A stretch of DNA of 64,000 bases from an uncultured Oscillospiraceae bacterium (GTDB lineage Bacteria > Bacillota > Clostridia > Oscillospirales > Oscillospiraceae). The translations under genes and the position numbers were made by a program. How positions within the stretch are numbered: position 1 is the stretch's first letter; the number at the start of each line of letters is the position of its first letter. The notes beneath the pieces were generated by a model that saw nothing but the letters and a program-made list of their open reading frames with translations, searched no databases and was not told where the DNA came from. Below are positions 1 through 8,472 of the stretch, in pieces. The DNA lies in contig CANQBC010000008.1 in assembly GCA_947589225.1 (NCBI GenBank), forward strand, positions 1 through 64,000, written 5' to 3'.

Positions 1-98
1 GTAAGCTTTAAAAGGGCCTGGTACAATTCCTCGTTTGAGGCTTCACGCAGAGACTTGCCGCAAAGCTGGGTCAAACGAGCTTCTACCGGTGTGTTCAT
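1..98 (-). CDS. Partial N-terminus, possibly a glycogen/alpha-glucan phosphorylase
   Basis: On the minus strand an ATG at 96-98 opens a frame that runs off the left edge after 32 codons, beginning MNTPVEARLTQLCGKSL and continuing SNEELYQALLKL. A GGAGGG ribosome binding site sits 6 bases upstream (105-110). The pattern 'GKS..EAS.EELY.ALL.L' resembles the extreme N-terminus of GT35 glycogen phosphorylases, which release glucose-1-phosphate from glycogen. This is recognition from a short, weakly conserved stretch. The start codon and reading frame are well supported, the family much less so. Confidence 0.4.
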   Translation of the reverse strand, partial: MNTPVEARLTQLCGKSLREASNEELYQALLKL

Positions 99-193
99 GG
101 GTGTCCCTCCAGATAGTTTTGTATTTTTTTGAGCCGTAAGCGTCTAACACGGCTTGCATATGTATATATTACCGCCTTTTTTGACGTTATCTC

Positions 194-223
194 TTGCACA
201 ATCACGCCAGATTATGATATTAT
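194..223 (+). promoter_or_regulatory. Candidate sigma-A promoter of the AraC-type gene
   Basis: TTGCAC (194-199) and TATTAT (218-223) are 18 bases apart, about 33 bases upstream of the AraC-type start codon. A second -35-like TTGACG lies at 181-186. Sequence match only. Confidence 0.45.
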
Positions 224-255
224 ACTATCATCACGAGGCATTGGAGGGAACATTC

Positions 256-1167
256 ATGGCGGAGGAGCGGCATATCCCCACGCCGGGGGGCGTCCAGGAG
301 ATAAAACAGCACGGCACCGCGCTGTTTCACTTCAACATTTATCCATGCACCATCCCCAGGGATTTTCCCACCGTCCCGCTCCACTGGCACAGGAGCATGG
401 AGATCGTTTATATCAAAAAGGGCCTGGGCGCGGTGCAGTACGGGCTCGAAAGCCGCACGGCCGCCGCGGGGGATATCCTCATCGTGCCGCCGGGAACGCT
501 CCACGCGCTCTTTGAGAGCCCGGGCTCCAGTATGGAATACGAGAACATCATCTTTGACGTCGACTTTCTGGGCGGCGGGCCAACGGACGTGTGCGATCAG
601 GAGTACCTTGTCCCGCTGATGGCGGGGCGGCTCCTGGGCCCGGTCTACCTGACAGCGGAGGACGAGGCGTACGCGGACATATGCGCCTGCCTTCAGGACG
701 CGGAGGCGCTGTGCAATTTCCGCCGCCGCGGGTACGAGCTGGGGGTGAAGGCGGCGATGATGAGGCTTTTGTACCTTCTTATGCTCCATTACCCCCAGCC
801 GCCGGAGGTGGAGACGCCGGACACGGAGCGTTTGAAAAAGGTGGTCGCCCTCATCGAGGAGAGATACGCCGAGCCGCTGACGGTGGCCTCCGTGGCGCAG
901 GAATGCGGTTACAGCTCCAGCCATTTCATGCGCTGGTTCAAGCAGATGACAGGTTCGAGCTTCGCCGCATACCTCATCGGCCGCCGCCTGACCTTCGCGG
1001 CGGAGGCGCTGTGCGAGTCGGACGGCAAGATCCTCTCCATCGCCCAAAGCGTGGGCTTTAACAACCTGTCCAACTTCAACAGGCAGTTCAAGGCCAGGTA
1101 CCGTATGACGCCCAGGGAGTACCGCGCGGCCTCCAAGCCGCAGAGCGGCGGGGACGGGGAGAAATGA
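256..1167 (+). CDS. AraC/XylS-family transcriptional regulator
   Basis: DNA-binding regulator of 303 residues. The N-terminal half (about residues 20-130) has the alternating hydrophobic and histidine-rich pattern of a cupin sensor (HWHRSMEIVY near residue 43). The last 100 residues hold two helix-turn-helix motifs (VAQECGYSSSHFMRWFK and IAQSVGFNNLSNFNRQF), the AraC signature. The ATG at 256 is chosen over upstream in-frame starts because GGAGG lies 8 bases before it. It is the first plus-strand gene of the fructan island and probably senses a sugar and activates part of the cluster, but its target is not shown. Its stop codon abuts a truncated deacetylase reading frame. Confidence 0.9.
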   Translation: MAEERHIPTPGGVQEIKQHGTALFHFNIYPCTIPRDFPTVPLHWHRSMEIVYIKKGLGAVQYGLESRTAAAGDILIVPPGTLHALFESPGSSMEYENIIFDVDFLGGGPTDVCDQEYLVPLMAGRLLGPVYLTAEDEAYADICACLQDAEALCNFRRRGYELGVKAAMMRLLYLLMLHYPQPPEVETPDTERLKKVVALIEERYAEPLTVASVAQECGYSSSHFMRWFKQMTGSSFAAYLIGRRLTFAAEALCESDGKILSIAQSVGFNNLSNFNRQFKARYRMTPREYRAASKPQSGGDGEK

Positions 1168-1198
1168 GGAGCGTTTCAGGCGCTTTCCAATCGCTGCC

Positions 1199-1456
1199 AG
1201 CGGGGACAGCCTTGACTGGAAGGACATATCCGCCTCGGAAATTTATAAGAGGGTCACAAGCCGCGTGAAACCGGGATCCATCGTGCTTTTCCATAACGCC
1301 GCCCTGCACACGCCGGAGGCGTTGGAGGACATTGTGAAATACCTCATCGCGGAGGGGTACGAGATCGTGCCCATATCTCAGCTCATATTGAAGGGGGACT
1401 ACACCATCGACCACACGGGCCGGCAGTTCGCCGCGGAACCCGCGATCGTTCCTTGA
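1199..1456 (+). pseudogene. 3' remnant of a polysaccharide deacetylase (PdaA/PdaB-like)
   Basis: The frame reads DSLDWKDISASEIYKRV from about 1205, then VKPGSIVLFHNAALHTPEAL, EGYEIVPISQLI and YTIDHTGRQ, ending in TGA at 1454-1456. This matches the C-terminal third of NodB-fold peptidoglycan/polysaccharide deacetylases. The catalytic N-terminal half, with the metal-binding Asp and His residues, is absent: immediately upstream lies the end of the AraC gene in another frame. No start codon with a ribosome binding site precedes the conserved part. I read it as a gene decapitated by a rearrangement, probably the one that placed the AraC gene here. The last codons (FAAEPAIVP) run into a repeated intergenic element. 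Confidence 0.7.
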
Positions 1457-1583
1457 GCCGCAAGCGGCCCAAGGAACTTGCCGGGTTCGCTCCTTCTCTC
1501 CCCACGCAATCTCGGATTGCGTGGGGCCTTTGTTGTTGGGGCGAACACTTGCAAAACAAAAGGGATTTTTCGGCTTTGAGAAA
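1428..1583 (-). repeat. Modular intergenic hairpin element, copy with central module
   Basis: Read on the minus strand, this stretch aligns with 24045-24190. Shared pieces are a CCTTTTG-like segment followed by CAAGTGT, a 12-bp hairpin (arms 1500-1511 and 1515-1526, CCCCACGCAATC paired with GATTGCGTGGGG), the linker GGGGAGAGAAGGAGCG, a variable hairpin whose arms read GTTCCTTG and CAAGGAAC on the minus strand, and a closing GCGGGTTCCGCGGCGA. It overlaps the last codons of the deacetylase remnant and lies in the gap after the GH32 gene. Confidence 0.65.
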
Positions 1584-1737
1584 ACATTTGACGGTTTTTG
1601 GAAAGCAGAGCTTGACCCCCGGAAAACCGGGGGCCAAAGCGTCGCTAAAACACGCCGTAAACGGGGATCGGGATCCGCCGGAGGCGCGGCGATATTCCAC
1701 CGGGCGGATCGGAAAGCGGGAGGTGAAACGCGGCCGT

Positions 1738-3225
1738 TTATTTGTCCGCCACGATGTCGTATTTCTCCACGTTGATAACGGTCTTGCCCTGGGACTGAAA
1801 GCTGATGCCGTCGGCGGAGAGGGGCGTGTGGAAGGTGAGGGTCACGGCCTGCTCGCCGTCGTTGACGAAGATCTCGGCGGAAAAGCGATCCAAAATGACC
1901 CGCAGCTTGATCTCGCCCCCCCGGTCGCGGACAAAGCACTCCCGCACGTGGACGAAGTCCCGGTTGGTACCGGAGTGGTCGCGACTGACGCGCAGGGTGC
2001 TGGTCAGGGGCGTGTAGGTGATGGAGGTGTAGTGCTGGCTTCCGGCGGCCACCTTCATGCGGAAATTGGTGTACCCGCACTCGCTGCGGGGACGGACGGT
2101 GACGGTCATGTCGATGGTGCGCCCGTAGACGCCCCGGAGCGTCAGCTCCTCCTGGACGGGGATGTCGGAATAGCTCACCCGGCGGCCGTGGAGCGCGGCC
2201 AGCTCCCGCACCGGGTTCTGGACGACGCGCCCGTCCCGGATGGTAAGCTCCCGGGGAAGGGTCACCTGCCCGAACCACTTGTCCTCCGGCCCGGACACGC
2301 AGGTGTCCCAGTTTTGCATCCACCCGGCGACGATCCGCCGCCCGTCCGGGGCCAGGAGCGTCTGGGGGGCGTAGAAGTCCAGCCCGTAGTCCACCGCCTG
2401 GACGGCCTGCCGGTCAAAGACGTGGGCCGCCGGGTCGTAGTCGCCCAGGAGGAACATGGTGCAGTCGCCGTTGTGGAACTCCAGCCCCACGGCGCTCATG
2501 TCCTGGGGACTGGTCATGAGGATCTGCTTTCCGTCCAGCTCAAAAAAGTCCGGGCACTCCCACATACGCCCGTACTCGTTCCAGCACCGGTCCAGCACGG
2601 TGACGAAGCGCCAGTCAAAGGCGTTTTTGCTCTCAAAAAGCAGGATCGCCCCGCTGCCGTCCTGCGTGCGGCACCCCACCACGCAGCCGTAGGAGCCGTC
2701 CGCGTTCCGGAATATTTTAGGATCCCGGAAATCGTGGACGCTGAAGCCCTCCGGGATGCCGTCGCCGGCGATCACGGGGTTGGAGGGGAGCTTTTCATAG
2801 TTGAGGCCGTCCCCCACCGCCAGACACTGGGTCTGCAGATCCCGCCGCACGCCGTCCTCGTCCATATGGCTGCGCACCCCGGTGTACATCAGGAGGTGCC
2901 GGCCGTCGGGGAGCTCCAGGGCGGAGCCGGAGAAGCACCCGGCGTCGTCATACGCCTCGTCGGGCGCCAGCGCGGCGGGCAGATACTCCCAGCGCAGAAG
3001 GTCGCGGCTCACCGCGTGGCCCCAGTGCATGGGCCCCCATTTGGTGGAGTAGGGGTGGTACTGGTAAAAAAGGTGATACTGCCCCTTGTAGAAGCAGAAG
3101 CCGTTGGGGTCGTTCATCCAGCCCACCCGGGGGCTCAGATGGAACGCCGGCCGGGCCGCGTCGGATATGTAAGCGCCGTAGTGTTCCTCGTATTCCCGGG
3201 CTTTTTGGAGAAGCGCGCTTGTCAT
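1738..3225 (-). CDS. Intracellular GH32 beta-fructosidase (sucrose/levan oligosaccharide hydrolase)
   Basis: Glycoside hydrolase family 32 enzyme of 495 residues, cleaving terminal fructose from sucrose or fructo-oligosaccharides, possibly in phosphorylated form. Diagnostic motifs are WMNDPNG at residues 36-42 (nucleophile Asp39), FRDPKIF near 163 (transition-state Asp) and WECPDFF near 221 (acid/base Glu). A beta-propeller is followed by a C-terminal beta-sandwich. There is no signal peptide, so it should act in the cytoplasm. Translation is set to start at the ATG at 3225, preceded by GGAGG, rather than at longer in-frame starts. It lies downstream of the sugar ABC transporter genes on the same strand and probably processes what they import. 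Sucrose-6-phosphate hydrolase is an alternative, but no PTS gene is seen. Confidence 0.92.
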   Translation of the reverse strand: MTSALLQKAREYEEHYGAYISDAARPAFHLSPRVGWMNDPNGFCFYKGQYHLFYQYHPYSTKWGPMHWGHAVSRDLLRWEYLPAALAPDEAYDDAGCFSGSALELPDGRHLLMYTGVRSHMDEDGVRRDLQTQCLAVGDGLNYEKLPSNPVIAGDGIPEGFSVHDFRDPKIFRNADGSYGCVVGCRTQDGSGAILLFESKNAFDWRFVTVLDRCWNEYGRMWECPDFFELDGKQILMTSPQDMSAVGLEFHNGDCTMFLLGDYDPAAHVFDRQAVQAVDYGLDFYAPQTLLAPDGRRIVAGWMQNWDTCVSGPEDKWFGQVTLPRELTIRDGRVVQNPVRELAALHGRRVSYSDIPVQEELTLRGVYGRTIDMTVTVRPRSECGYTNFRMKVAAGSQHYTSITYTPLTSTLRVSRDHSGTNRDFVHVRECFVRDRGGEIKLRVILDRFSAEIFVNDGEQAVTLTFHTPLSADGISFQSQGKTVINVEKYDIVADK

Positions 3226-3259
3226 GACTGTATCCTCCAGATAATGAGTTGTATTTTCC

Positions 3260-3290
3260 AAGGAGCCGCCCCGGTCGGGGGCGGCTCCTT
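3260..3290 (-). terminator. Intergenic hairpin between solute-binding protein and GH32 genes
   Basis: A 13-bp perfect stem (AAGGAGCCGCCCC paired with GGGGCGGCTCCTT) with a 5-base loop. There is no strong T-run on the minus strand. It may partly terminate transcription or protect the abundant binding-protein message. Confidence 0.5.
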
Positions 3291-3326
3291 GATCGAACAT
3301 AGATCACAGCGCGGTATCGCGGCGGC

Positions 3327-4982
3327 TTACTCGCCGGCGGACACGTAGCGGTCGTAGGCGTCCTGATAGACGGTGAGGAGCCTCTCCATGCCGCAGTTAT
3401 CCTTCAGGACGGTGAGATAGTCGCTCCACTCCTGATCGGTGGGACCGCCGTCCTTGATCCAGCGGCCCTCGGCCTCGGAGACCTGGCTGACAAAGACGGC
3501 CTTGTAGCGGTCGATGGTGTCCAGCTCGTCGGCGGTGAAGGTCACGTCCAGGGGGTAGTAGTTTCTGTTGTGGGAGTAGGGCAGCCAGTCGTTTTCCAGG
3601 TACTCAAGGCGCTGGGTGGCACGATCCTCGTTGTAGAAGATGTGGTTGTAATACTCAGGGAGGATGAGCTTGGGACCGTAAACCTCGTACTGTCCCTTGA
3701 GCTCGCCGGAGCTCTTGCCGAAGCGGCTCTGGGCCTCCTCGTCGCTGATTGGCACCCAGACGCCGTTCTCGTCCTTCTCCTCGGAGAAGTAGATGCCGAT
3801 GGGGCCGTACTGGAGCTGCATGACCACCTCGCCGTCGTACCACTGGTCGAAGTAGCGGCACAGAAGCTCCGGGTTGCCGCAGGCGGAGGTGATGTTCAGG
3901 TTCCCGGAGGTGATGGCGGGGTTGGCGCGGATGTTCACCTCGCAGGTGTCGGCGTACTTGGTGCCTTCAGGGCCCTTGAGGGGCGGCAGGAACACATAGT
4001 CGTCGGCGTAGCTGCCCAAAATCTCCGGGGCCTCCCAGTAGGTCAGCACGCCGATGCGCCCGGCGCTGCCCTTGGCGATGAACTGGCTCACGGACTGGGA
4101 GAACATCTCAAGGTCCATCAGGCCCTCGGCAAACCAGTTGTGGATGTAGCTCACGGCGTCGCGGTAATTCTCCTGGGAGGAGGCGAAGTAGACCTTGCCG
4201 CTCTCGTCCACCATCAGGTCCGCGCACACGTCGTTGGTGAAGTTGGTGAAGCCGAAGCCCGCGTACAGCATCTCCTGGCCCCAGCACCACTGGTCGTAGC
4301 CGGAGGAAAAGGGGATGGTCATCCCGGCGGCGTTGCCGTTGCGGGTGGCCATGTCGTTGTCCCTGAAGGCAACAAGCACGTCGTGGAGCTCGGTGAGGTT
4401 GGTGGGCATGTCGAGGCCCAGCTCGTCAAGCCAGGTTTTGTTGATGTACATAAACTCAGGGATGGAGTAGATGCCGTAGTTGTCCTCCGCGCCGATCTGG
4501 GCGGTACCCATCATCTCGGCGGAGGGCAGGCCGTAGATCTTCCCGTCAGCCATGGTGATGGCGGAGCGGACTTCGGGGTACTCCTCCAGGATGGCGGAGA
4601 GGTTGGGCATGATCTCCGGGGTGATGTAGGGGGTCAGGTCAATGAAGGTCTCGTCGCTGCCATACTCGGTGATGTCGCTCTGGCTGAAGTTCACGGCGAT
4701 GAACGCGTCGGGCAGCTGGCCACCGCCGATGCGGGTGCCGACGATCTCGCCCAGAGAGTCCGTCATCAGATCCCACTCGATGGTGACGCCGGCGTCCTCC
4801 GCCAGCTTCTCCATGACGGGGTTGGAGTCGTAGCCAGAGCTGAGGGTGGACATGCCGCCCATGATGGTGAAGTCCGTCTGATCGGCGTCCTTCTGCGTCC
4901 CCTTGTTGCAGGAGGCCAGAAGCGCCGTAAGCATCATCAGCGCCAGAACAACGGAGAGGACCTTTTTAAATGAGTGTCTCAT
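3327..4982 (-). CDS. Sugar ABC transporter solute-binding lipoprotein (LplA-like)
   Basis: Extracellular substrate-binding lipoprotein of 551 residues. The N-terminus MRHSFKKVLSVVLALMMLTA ends in a lipobox, LLASC, so Cys25 should be lipidated and the protein anchored outside the membrane. The length and the EYPEVRSA- and NRNYYPLDV-like segments fit the large family 1 binding proteins paired with LplB/LplC permeases. It is preceded by AAGGAG. It sits downstream of the two permease genes but is separated from them by 224 bases carrying a modular hairpin element, which may uncouple its expression. The GH32 and fructokinase neighbours suggest fructo-oligosaccharide as ligand, by inference. Confidence 0.9.
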   Translation of the reverse strand: MRHSFKKVLSVVLALMMLTALLASCNKGTQKDADQTDFTIMGGMSTLSSGYDSNPVMEKLAEDAGVTIEWDLMTDSLGEIVGTRIGGGQLPDAFIAVNFSQSDITEYGSDETFIDLTPYITPEIMPNLSAILEEYPEVRSAITMADGKIYGLPSAEMMGTAQIGAEDNYGIYSIPEFMYINKTWLDELGLDMPTNLTELHDVLVAFRDNDMATRNGNAAGMTIPFSSGYDQWCWGQEMLYAGFGFTNFTNDVCADLMVDESGKVYFASSQENYRDAVSYIHNWFAEGLMDLEMFSQSVSQFIAKGSAGRIGVLTYWEAPEILGSYADDYVFLPPLKGPEGTKYADTCEVNIRANPAITSGNLNITSACGNPELLCRYFDQWYDGEVVMQLQYGPIGIYFSEEKDENGVWVPISDEEAQSRFGKSSGELKGQYEVYGPKLILPEYYNHIFYNEDRATQRLEYLENDWLPYSHNRNYYPLDVTFTADELDTIDRYKAVFVSQVSEAEGRWIKDGGPTDQEWSDYLTVLKDNCGMERLLTVYQDAYDRYVSAGE

Positions 4983-5005
4983 GAAAATTCTCCTTTTTCA
5001 CATTC

Positions 5006-5208
5006 GCGCCCGCAGGCGCCAAGATTTTCAAATTAATTTTTCGGCGGCATGTACGCCGAAAAATTACCCTTTCATCACGCAAGCGTGCCGCTTCGCGGCG
5101 CGCGCGGCGTGACAGCAGGAAACATTTTTTGAATTCCAATTCAAAAAATGCTTCCGCACGCGTCTCATTGGCATCGAGACCCCAACGGGGTCTCGAGCCG
5201 GTTTTTTT
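5006..5208 (+). repeat. Modular intergenic hairpin element, nearly complete copy
   Basis: Ordered parts are: hairpin GCGCC/GGCGC (5006-5019); linker AAGATTTTCAAATT; a 12-bp perfect hairpin (arms 5035-5046 and 5054-5065) with loop GCATGTA; small hairpins CACGC-AA-GCGTG and GCCGC-TTC-GCGGC; a 13-bp perfect hairpin (5123-5135 and 5138-5150); linker TTCCGCACG; and a final hairpin of form GGCA, 10 bp, AAC, 10 bp, GCC (5170-5199). It ends in seven T (5202-5208), so the plus-strand end looks like a terminator. It lies between the LplC-type permease and binding-protein genes, in opposite orientation to them. Confidence 0.7.
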
Positions 5209-6097
5209 AGCCCTTGACCGCGCCGGTCATGAAGCCCTGCTCGAAATATTTCTGGACGAAGGGGTAGATGACCAGCATGGGCACCGCCGCCACGATCATC
5301 GCGGCGAACTTCACGAGTTCCGCCATGCGGTTGGCGTCGGCGTAGCTCATGCCGCTCCACATATCCTTCATGGCCTCGGTGGTGATGAGGATGCCCCGGA
5401 GGACCAGGGGGAAGGGGTACTGGGTCTTGTTGAGATAGATAAGGGCGGTGAACCAGTCGTTCCAGAAGGCCACCATGGAGAACACAACCATGACCGCCAT
5501 GATGGGGCGGGAGAGAGGCACCACGATGCGGAAGAAGGTGGTGAAGTCGTCGGCACCGTCGATGGCGGCCGCCTCCATGAGCTCCGAGGGGATGTTGTGC
5601 TCAAAGAAGTTGCGCACGATGATGACGTTGCCCACCGCCACGCCGCCGGGCAGGAACAGGGCCCACATGTTCTCTAAAAGCCCCGTGTCCCGAACCACCA
5701 GGTAGGTGGGGATCAGGCCGCCGCCGAAGTACATGGTGATGATGAAGAAGATGGAGATGGCCTTGCGCCCAGGGAGGTTCTTCCGGGAGAGCGGGAAGGC
5801 CACGATGTAGATCATGACTACGGAGAAAAGCGTGCCGACCACGGTGTAGAGTACGGAATTTCCAAAGCCCCGGAAGAGATTCTGATTGGCAAAGACCGCG
5901 GCGTAGCCCTCCAGGGTGAATTTGCTGGGCAGCAGGAAGGTCTTGCCGCCGTATACCTCGTAGGGGTCGGACACCGAGGCAACCAGTACGTAGTAGAGCG
6001 GATAGGCCACGATGATCAGGATGAGCACGCACAGAGACACCAGAATGATGTCGCTGACCTTGTCGGAGAGGCCGTGGGATCTTGTTTTCGTTTCCAT
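5207..6097 (-). CDS. Sugar ABC transporter permease (LplC/YtcP-like)
   Basis: Inner-membrane permease of 296 residues with about six hydrophobic segments (ILVSLCVLILIIVAYPLYYV at residues 18-37 is the first). The cytoplasmic EAA loop, EAAAIDGADDFTTFF near residue 190, docks the ATPase. The ending 'FEQGFMTGAVKG' is typical of the LplC family. It starts 15 bases downstream of the LplB-type gene and has GGGAGG before its ATG. No ATP-binding subunit is encoded in the island, so it probably borrows a shared MsmX-type ATPase encoded elsewhere, as is known for this family. Confidence 0.93.
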   Translation of the reverse strand: METKTRSHGLSDKVSDIILVSLCVLILIIVAYPLYYVLVASVSDPYEVYGGKTFLLPSKFTLEGYAAVFANQNLFRGFGNSVLYTVVGTLFSVVMIYIVAFPLSRKNLPGRKAISIFFIITMYFGGGLIPTYLVVRDTGLLENMWALFLPGGVAVGNVIIVRNFFEHNIPSELMEAAAIDGADDFTTFFRIVVPLSRPIMAVMVVFSMVAFWNDWFTALIYLNKTQYPFPLVLRGILITTEAMKDMWSGMSYADANRMAELVKFAAMIVAAVPMLVIYPFVQKYFEQGFMTGAVKG

Positions 6098-6112
6098 TTT
6101 ACAACCCTCCCA

Positions 6113-7048
6113 TTAAACGAAGCTGACGTCCGCGGCCTTCTTGGCGATCTTGTTGACGATAATCAGCAGAATGATGTTAATGACCGTGTTGAAGAGGCCG
6201 ATGGCCGTGGAGTAACTGTAGGCGTGATCCACAATGCCCTGTTCGTAGACGTACACCGCGATGACGTCGGAGGTCGCCTTGTTGAGCTGGGTCTGGAGCA
6301 GGAACACCTTCTCGAAGCCCACGCTCATGATGCCGCCGGCCGCCATGATGAGCTGAAGGACAATCTGGGGGATAAGCTCAGGGATGTCAATGTTGAGGAT
6401 CCGCTGGAACATGGAGGCGCCGTCGATCTTCGCCGCCTCGTAGAGGCCGGGATCCACGGCGGACAGAGTCGCCAGGTAGATGATGGTCCCCCAGCCGGCG
6501 TCCTGCCAAATGCCGGAGGCGATGTAGATGGTGCGGAACGCCCCGGGCACGGTCATGAAGTCGATCTGCTTGCCGATGAGCAGGTTGATAAGGCCGCCGT
6601 AAGGGGAGAGGAAGATGCGGATCATACCGCAGACCACCATGATGGAGATGAAGTGAGGCGCGTAGAGGACGGTCTGCACCACCCTCTTGAAGCGTTTGAA
6701 GCGGAGCTGGTTGATGCCCAGAGCCAGGATGATGGGGACAGGGAAGCTCCAGAGGAGTCCGTAAAGGCTCAGCTTTACGGTGTTGATGATCATTCTCTTG
6801 AAGTTGGGGGCGGTGAAGAACCGTTCAAACCACTGAAAGCCGACCCAATCGCTCCCGAAGAAGCCCTTGTTGGGCTTATAGTTCCGGAAAGCAATCTGGA
6901 TGCCGTACATCGGTATGTATTTGTAGATGACCGTGATGACGACCGGTATGATCAGCAGGACGTAGAGCTGCCAGGACTCCGCTATCCGCCGCCCAAGGGA
7001 TTTTCCGTGAGGCTTGATCTGCTTTGCCGCCGTGTTAGGATTGCTCAC
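6113..7048 (-). CDS. Sugar ABC transporter permease (LplB-like)
   Basis: Partner permease of 311 residues with six predicted membrane spans (LYVLLIIPVVITVIYKYIPM is the first). The EAA loop is EAAKIDGASMFQRILNIDIP. GTG at 7046-7048 is taken as the start because GGAGGG lies just upstream, whereas the longer frame from 7144 has no ribosome binding site. It is the first gene of the minus-strand uptake operon, with a promoter at 7209-7238 and an operator-like palindrome at 7181-7199. The 5' leader is about 150 bases. Confidence 0.92.
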   Translation of the reverse strand: MSNPNTAAKQIKPHGKSLGRRIAESWQLYVLLIIPVVITVIYKYIPMYGIQIAFRNYKPNKGFFGSDWVGFQWFERFFTAPNFKRMIINTVKLSLYGLLWSFPVPIILALGINQLRFKRFKRVVQTVLYAPHFISIMVVCGMIRIFLSPYGGLINLLIGKQIDFMTVPGAFRTIYIASGIWQDAGWGTIIYLATLSAVDPGLYEAAKIDGASMFQRILNIDIPELIPQIVLQLIMAAGGIMSVGFEKVFLLQTQLNKATSDVIAVYVYEQGIVDHAYSYSTAIGLFNTVINIILLIIVNKIAKKAADVSFV

Positions 7049-7429
7049 GCTGTGGTCTCCCTCCTTATTAATATTGTTACTAATGCTGCTGTGAAAGGTT
7101 TTTTTAATAGAAAGCTCTGAACTTTGCCAGCTTTTTTTGACCATGGTTGCCAGCCTGAGGCCCTAAAAGGAGGCGTTTGACGTGAAACGATATTTCTTGA
7201 ACGACATAAGAATACCACGGGAAAAGTCAAAACGTCAATAGTTTTTTGCGTAAACTTTACAATTTGTGAAGGTTATACAAAATTATACTGGCTAAGTTGT
7301 GTATTTTTACAAAGAGAGCGTGCAAAAACGTTTCATAAAAAATTTGCGAACCTCTTTACAAATTCGCGCGTCTGTGGTATGATTGTTCATGAAACCAAGC
7401 TCCCATTTCATGAGAATGAGGTGAAACGT
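7049..7429. promoter_or_regulatory. Divergent control region between permease operon and LacI-type gene
   Basis: AT-rich 381-base gap. Minus-strand promoter: TTGACG (7233-7238) and TATTCT (7209-7214), 18 bases apart, serving the permease operon. Plus-strand promoter: TTTACA (7355-7360) and TATGAT (7378-7383), 17 bases apart, serving the LacI-type gene. A half-operator CGTTTCAT lies at 7329-7336. An inverted repeat TCATGAAA (7387-7394) and TTTCATGA (7406-7413) overlaps the predicted LacI transcript start and could allow autoregulation. Confidence 0.6.
7181..7199 (-). promoter_or_regulatory. Operator-like palindrome O1 for the LacI-type regulator
   Basis: CGTGAAACGATATTTCTTG, 17 of 19 bases identical to the site at 10943-10961. 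It lies just downstream of the -10 box of the permease promoter, where bound repressor would block initiation. Assignment to the neighbouring LacI-type protein is inferred. Confidence 0.55.
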
Positions 7430-8419
7430 ATGTCAGAAACAACTTCCGCCCCCACCATGAAGGATGTGGCGCGCGAGGCCGGCGTGGCGTTGGGGACAGT
7501 GTCGAAGGTGATAAACGGCATCCCCGTGGGGGAGAGCTACCGGCTTCGCGTGGAGGAGGCGGTGGCCAAGCTCAACTACCGGGTCAACTCCTACGCCAAG
7601 GGCCTCAAGACCAACAAGACCTACACGGTGGCGGTGATGGTGCCCAACCTGGTGAGTCCCTTTTTCGCCAAGCTTGTCAACTGCCTCAACCGCTCTCTGA
7701 CCCGGAGGAAGCACAGGATGCTCCTCTTCGCCACGGACTACGACCCGGCCCAGGAGCAGGAGTACGTGATCCTGGCCGAGCAGCAGAAGGTGGACGGCAT
7801 TATCTGCCTCAGCTACAATCCGGAGCTGAAGGTCAGCGAAAGTGTGCCGCTGGTATCCATCGACCGCTATTTCGGCGGGCAGATCCCCTGCGTGAGCTCG
7901 GACAACTACGGCGGGGGGCGCATGGCGGCGGAGAAGCTCTACGCCAACGGTTGCCGGAATCTGGCCTTCATGCGCATCGGCTCCAAGCTCACAAACGAGC
8001 CGAACAAACGAAAGGACGGCTTCATTGCCGCCTGCGAGGCGCTGGGCGTCCCCTATACATTAAAAATGGTAGACGATTTTACGCCCTACTCCGCCTTTGA
8101 GGAGTTTCTGCGGGAGCATCTGCGGGGCGGGAAGCTGGACTTTGACGGCATCTTCTGCGTCACCGACGCCCTGGCGTATCAGACGGTGCGGTCCCTGCGG
8201 GCCATGGGCGTCAGGGTGCCGGAGGACGTGCAGATCATCGGCTTTGACGGGACGCAGTACTTCGGGGACCAGGACTACTTCTGCTCCACCATCGTCCAGC
8301 CGCTCCCTGAGATCGCGGAGACGTGTGTGGACATGATCCTGGAGAAGGAGCTTTCCAAGGCCCCGTCGCTGGTGTGCCTGCCCGTCGTGTACGCCTACGG
8401 CGGCACCACAAAGGAGTGA
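7430..8419 (+). CDS. LacI-family transcriptional regulator
   Basis: Sugar-responsive repressor of 329 residues. The N-terminal helix-turn-helix is MKDVAREAGVALGTVSKVIN at residues 10-29, followed by a periplasmic-binding-protein-like effector domain (VMVPNLVSPFFAKLV, SVPLVSIDRYF, GIFCVTDALAYQ, IIGFDGTQYF). ATG at 7430 is chosen because the HTH follows at the usual distance and GAGGTG lies 7 bases before it. Matching palindromes occur at the permease promoter and at the promoter of the large lipoprotein gene, so it probably represses the fructan genes until a sugar signal appears. It is likely transcribed together with the next three genes. Confidence 0.92.
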   Translation: MSETTSAPTMKDVAREAGVALGTVSKVINGIPVGESYRLRVEEAVAKLNYRVNSYAKGLKTNKTYTVAVMVPNLVSPFFAKLVNCLNRSLTRRKHRMLLFATDYDPAQEQEYVILAEQQKVDGIICLSYNPELKVSESVPLVSIDRYFGGQIPCVSSDNYGGGRMAAEKLYANGCRNLAFMRIGSKLTNEPNKRKDGFIAACEALGVPYTLKMVDDFTPYSAFEEFLREHLRGGKLDFDGIFCVTDALAYQTVRSLRAMGVRVPEDVQIIGFDGTQYFGDQDYFCSTIVQPLPEIAETCVDMILEKELSKAPSLVCLPVVYAYGGTTKE

Positions 8420-8472
8420 GGGATGGTGAGCGGCTGTGCGAACGCGTTTCACCGAAGGGGGTCGTTTTTAGC

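Noticed and set aside
1453..3348. Long open frames antisense to genes, for example 1453-3348 (+), 11011-13164 (-), 15763-18879 (-), 13933-15618 (-) and 24860-26878 (+)
   Set aside because: They lie opposite clearly recognisable genes, have Ala/Arg/Gly/His-rich low-complexity translations without motifs, and lack ribosome binding sites. High GC content explains them.
7045..7144. Longer N-terminus (start at 7144) for the LplB-type permease
   Set aside because: The extra 32 residues have no ribosome binding site and no similarity to the family, while the GTG at 7048 has GGAGGG just upstream.
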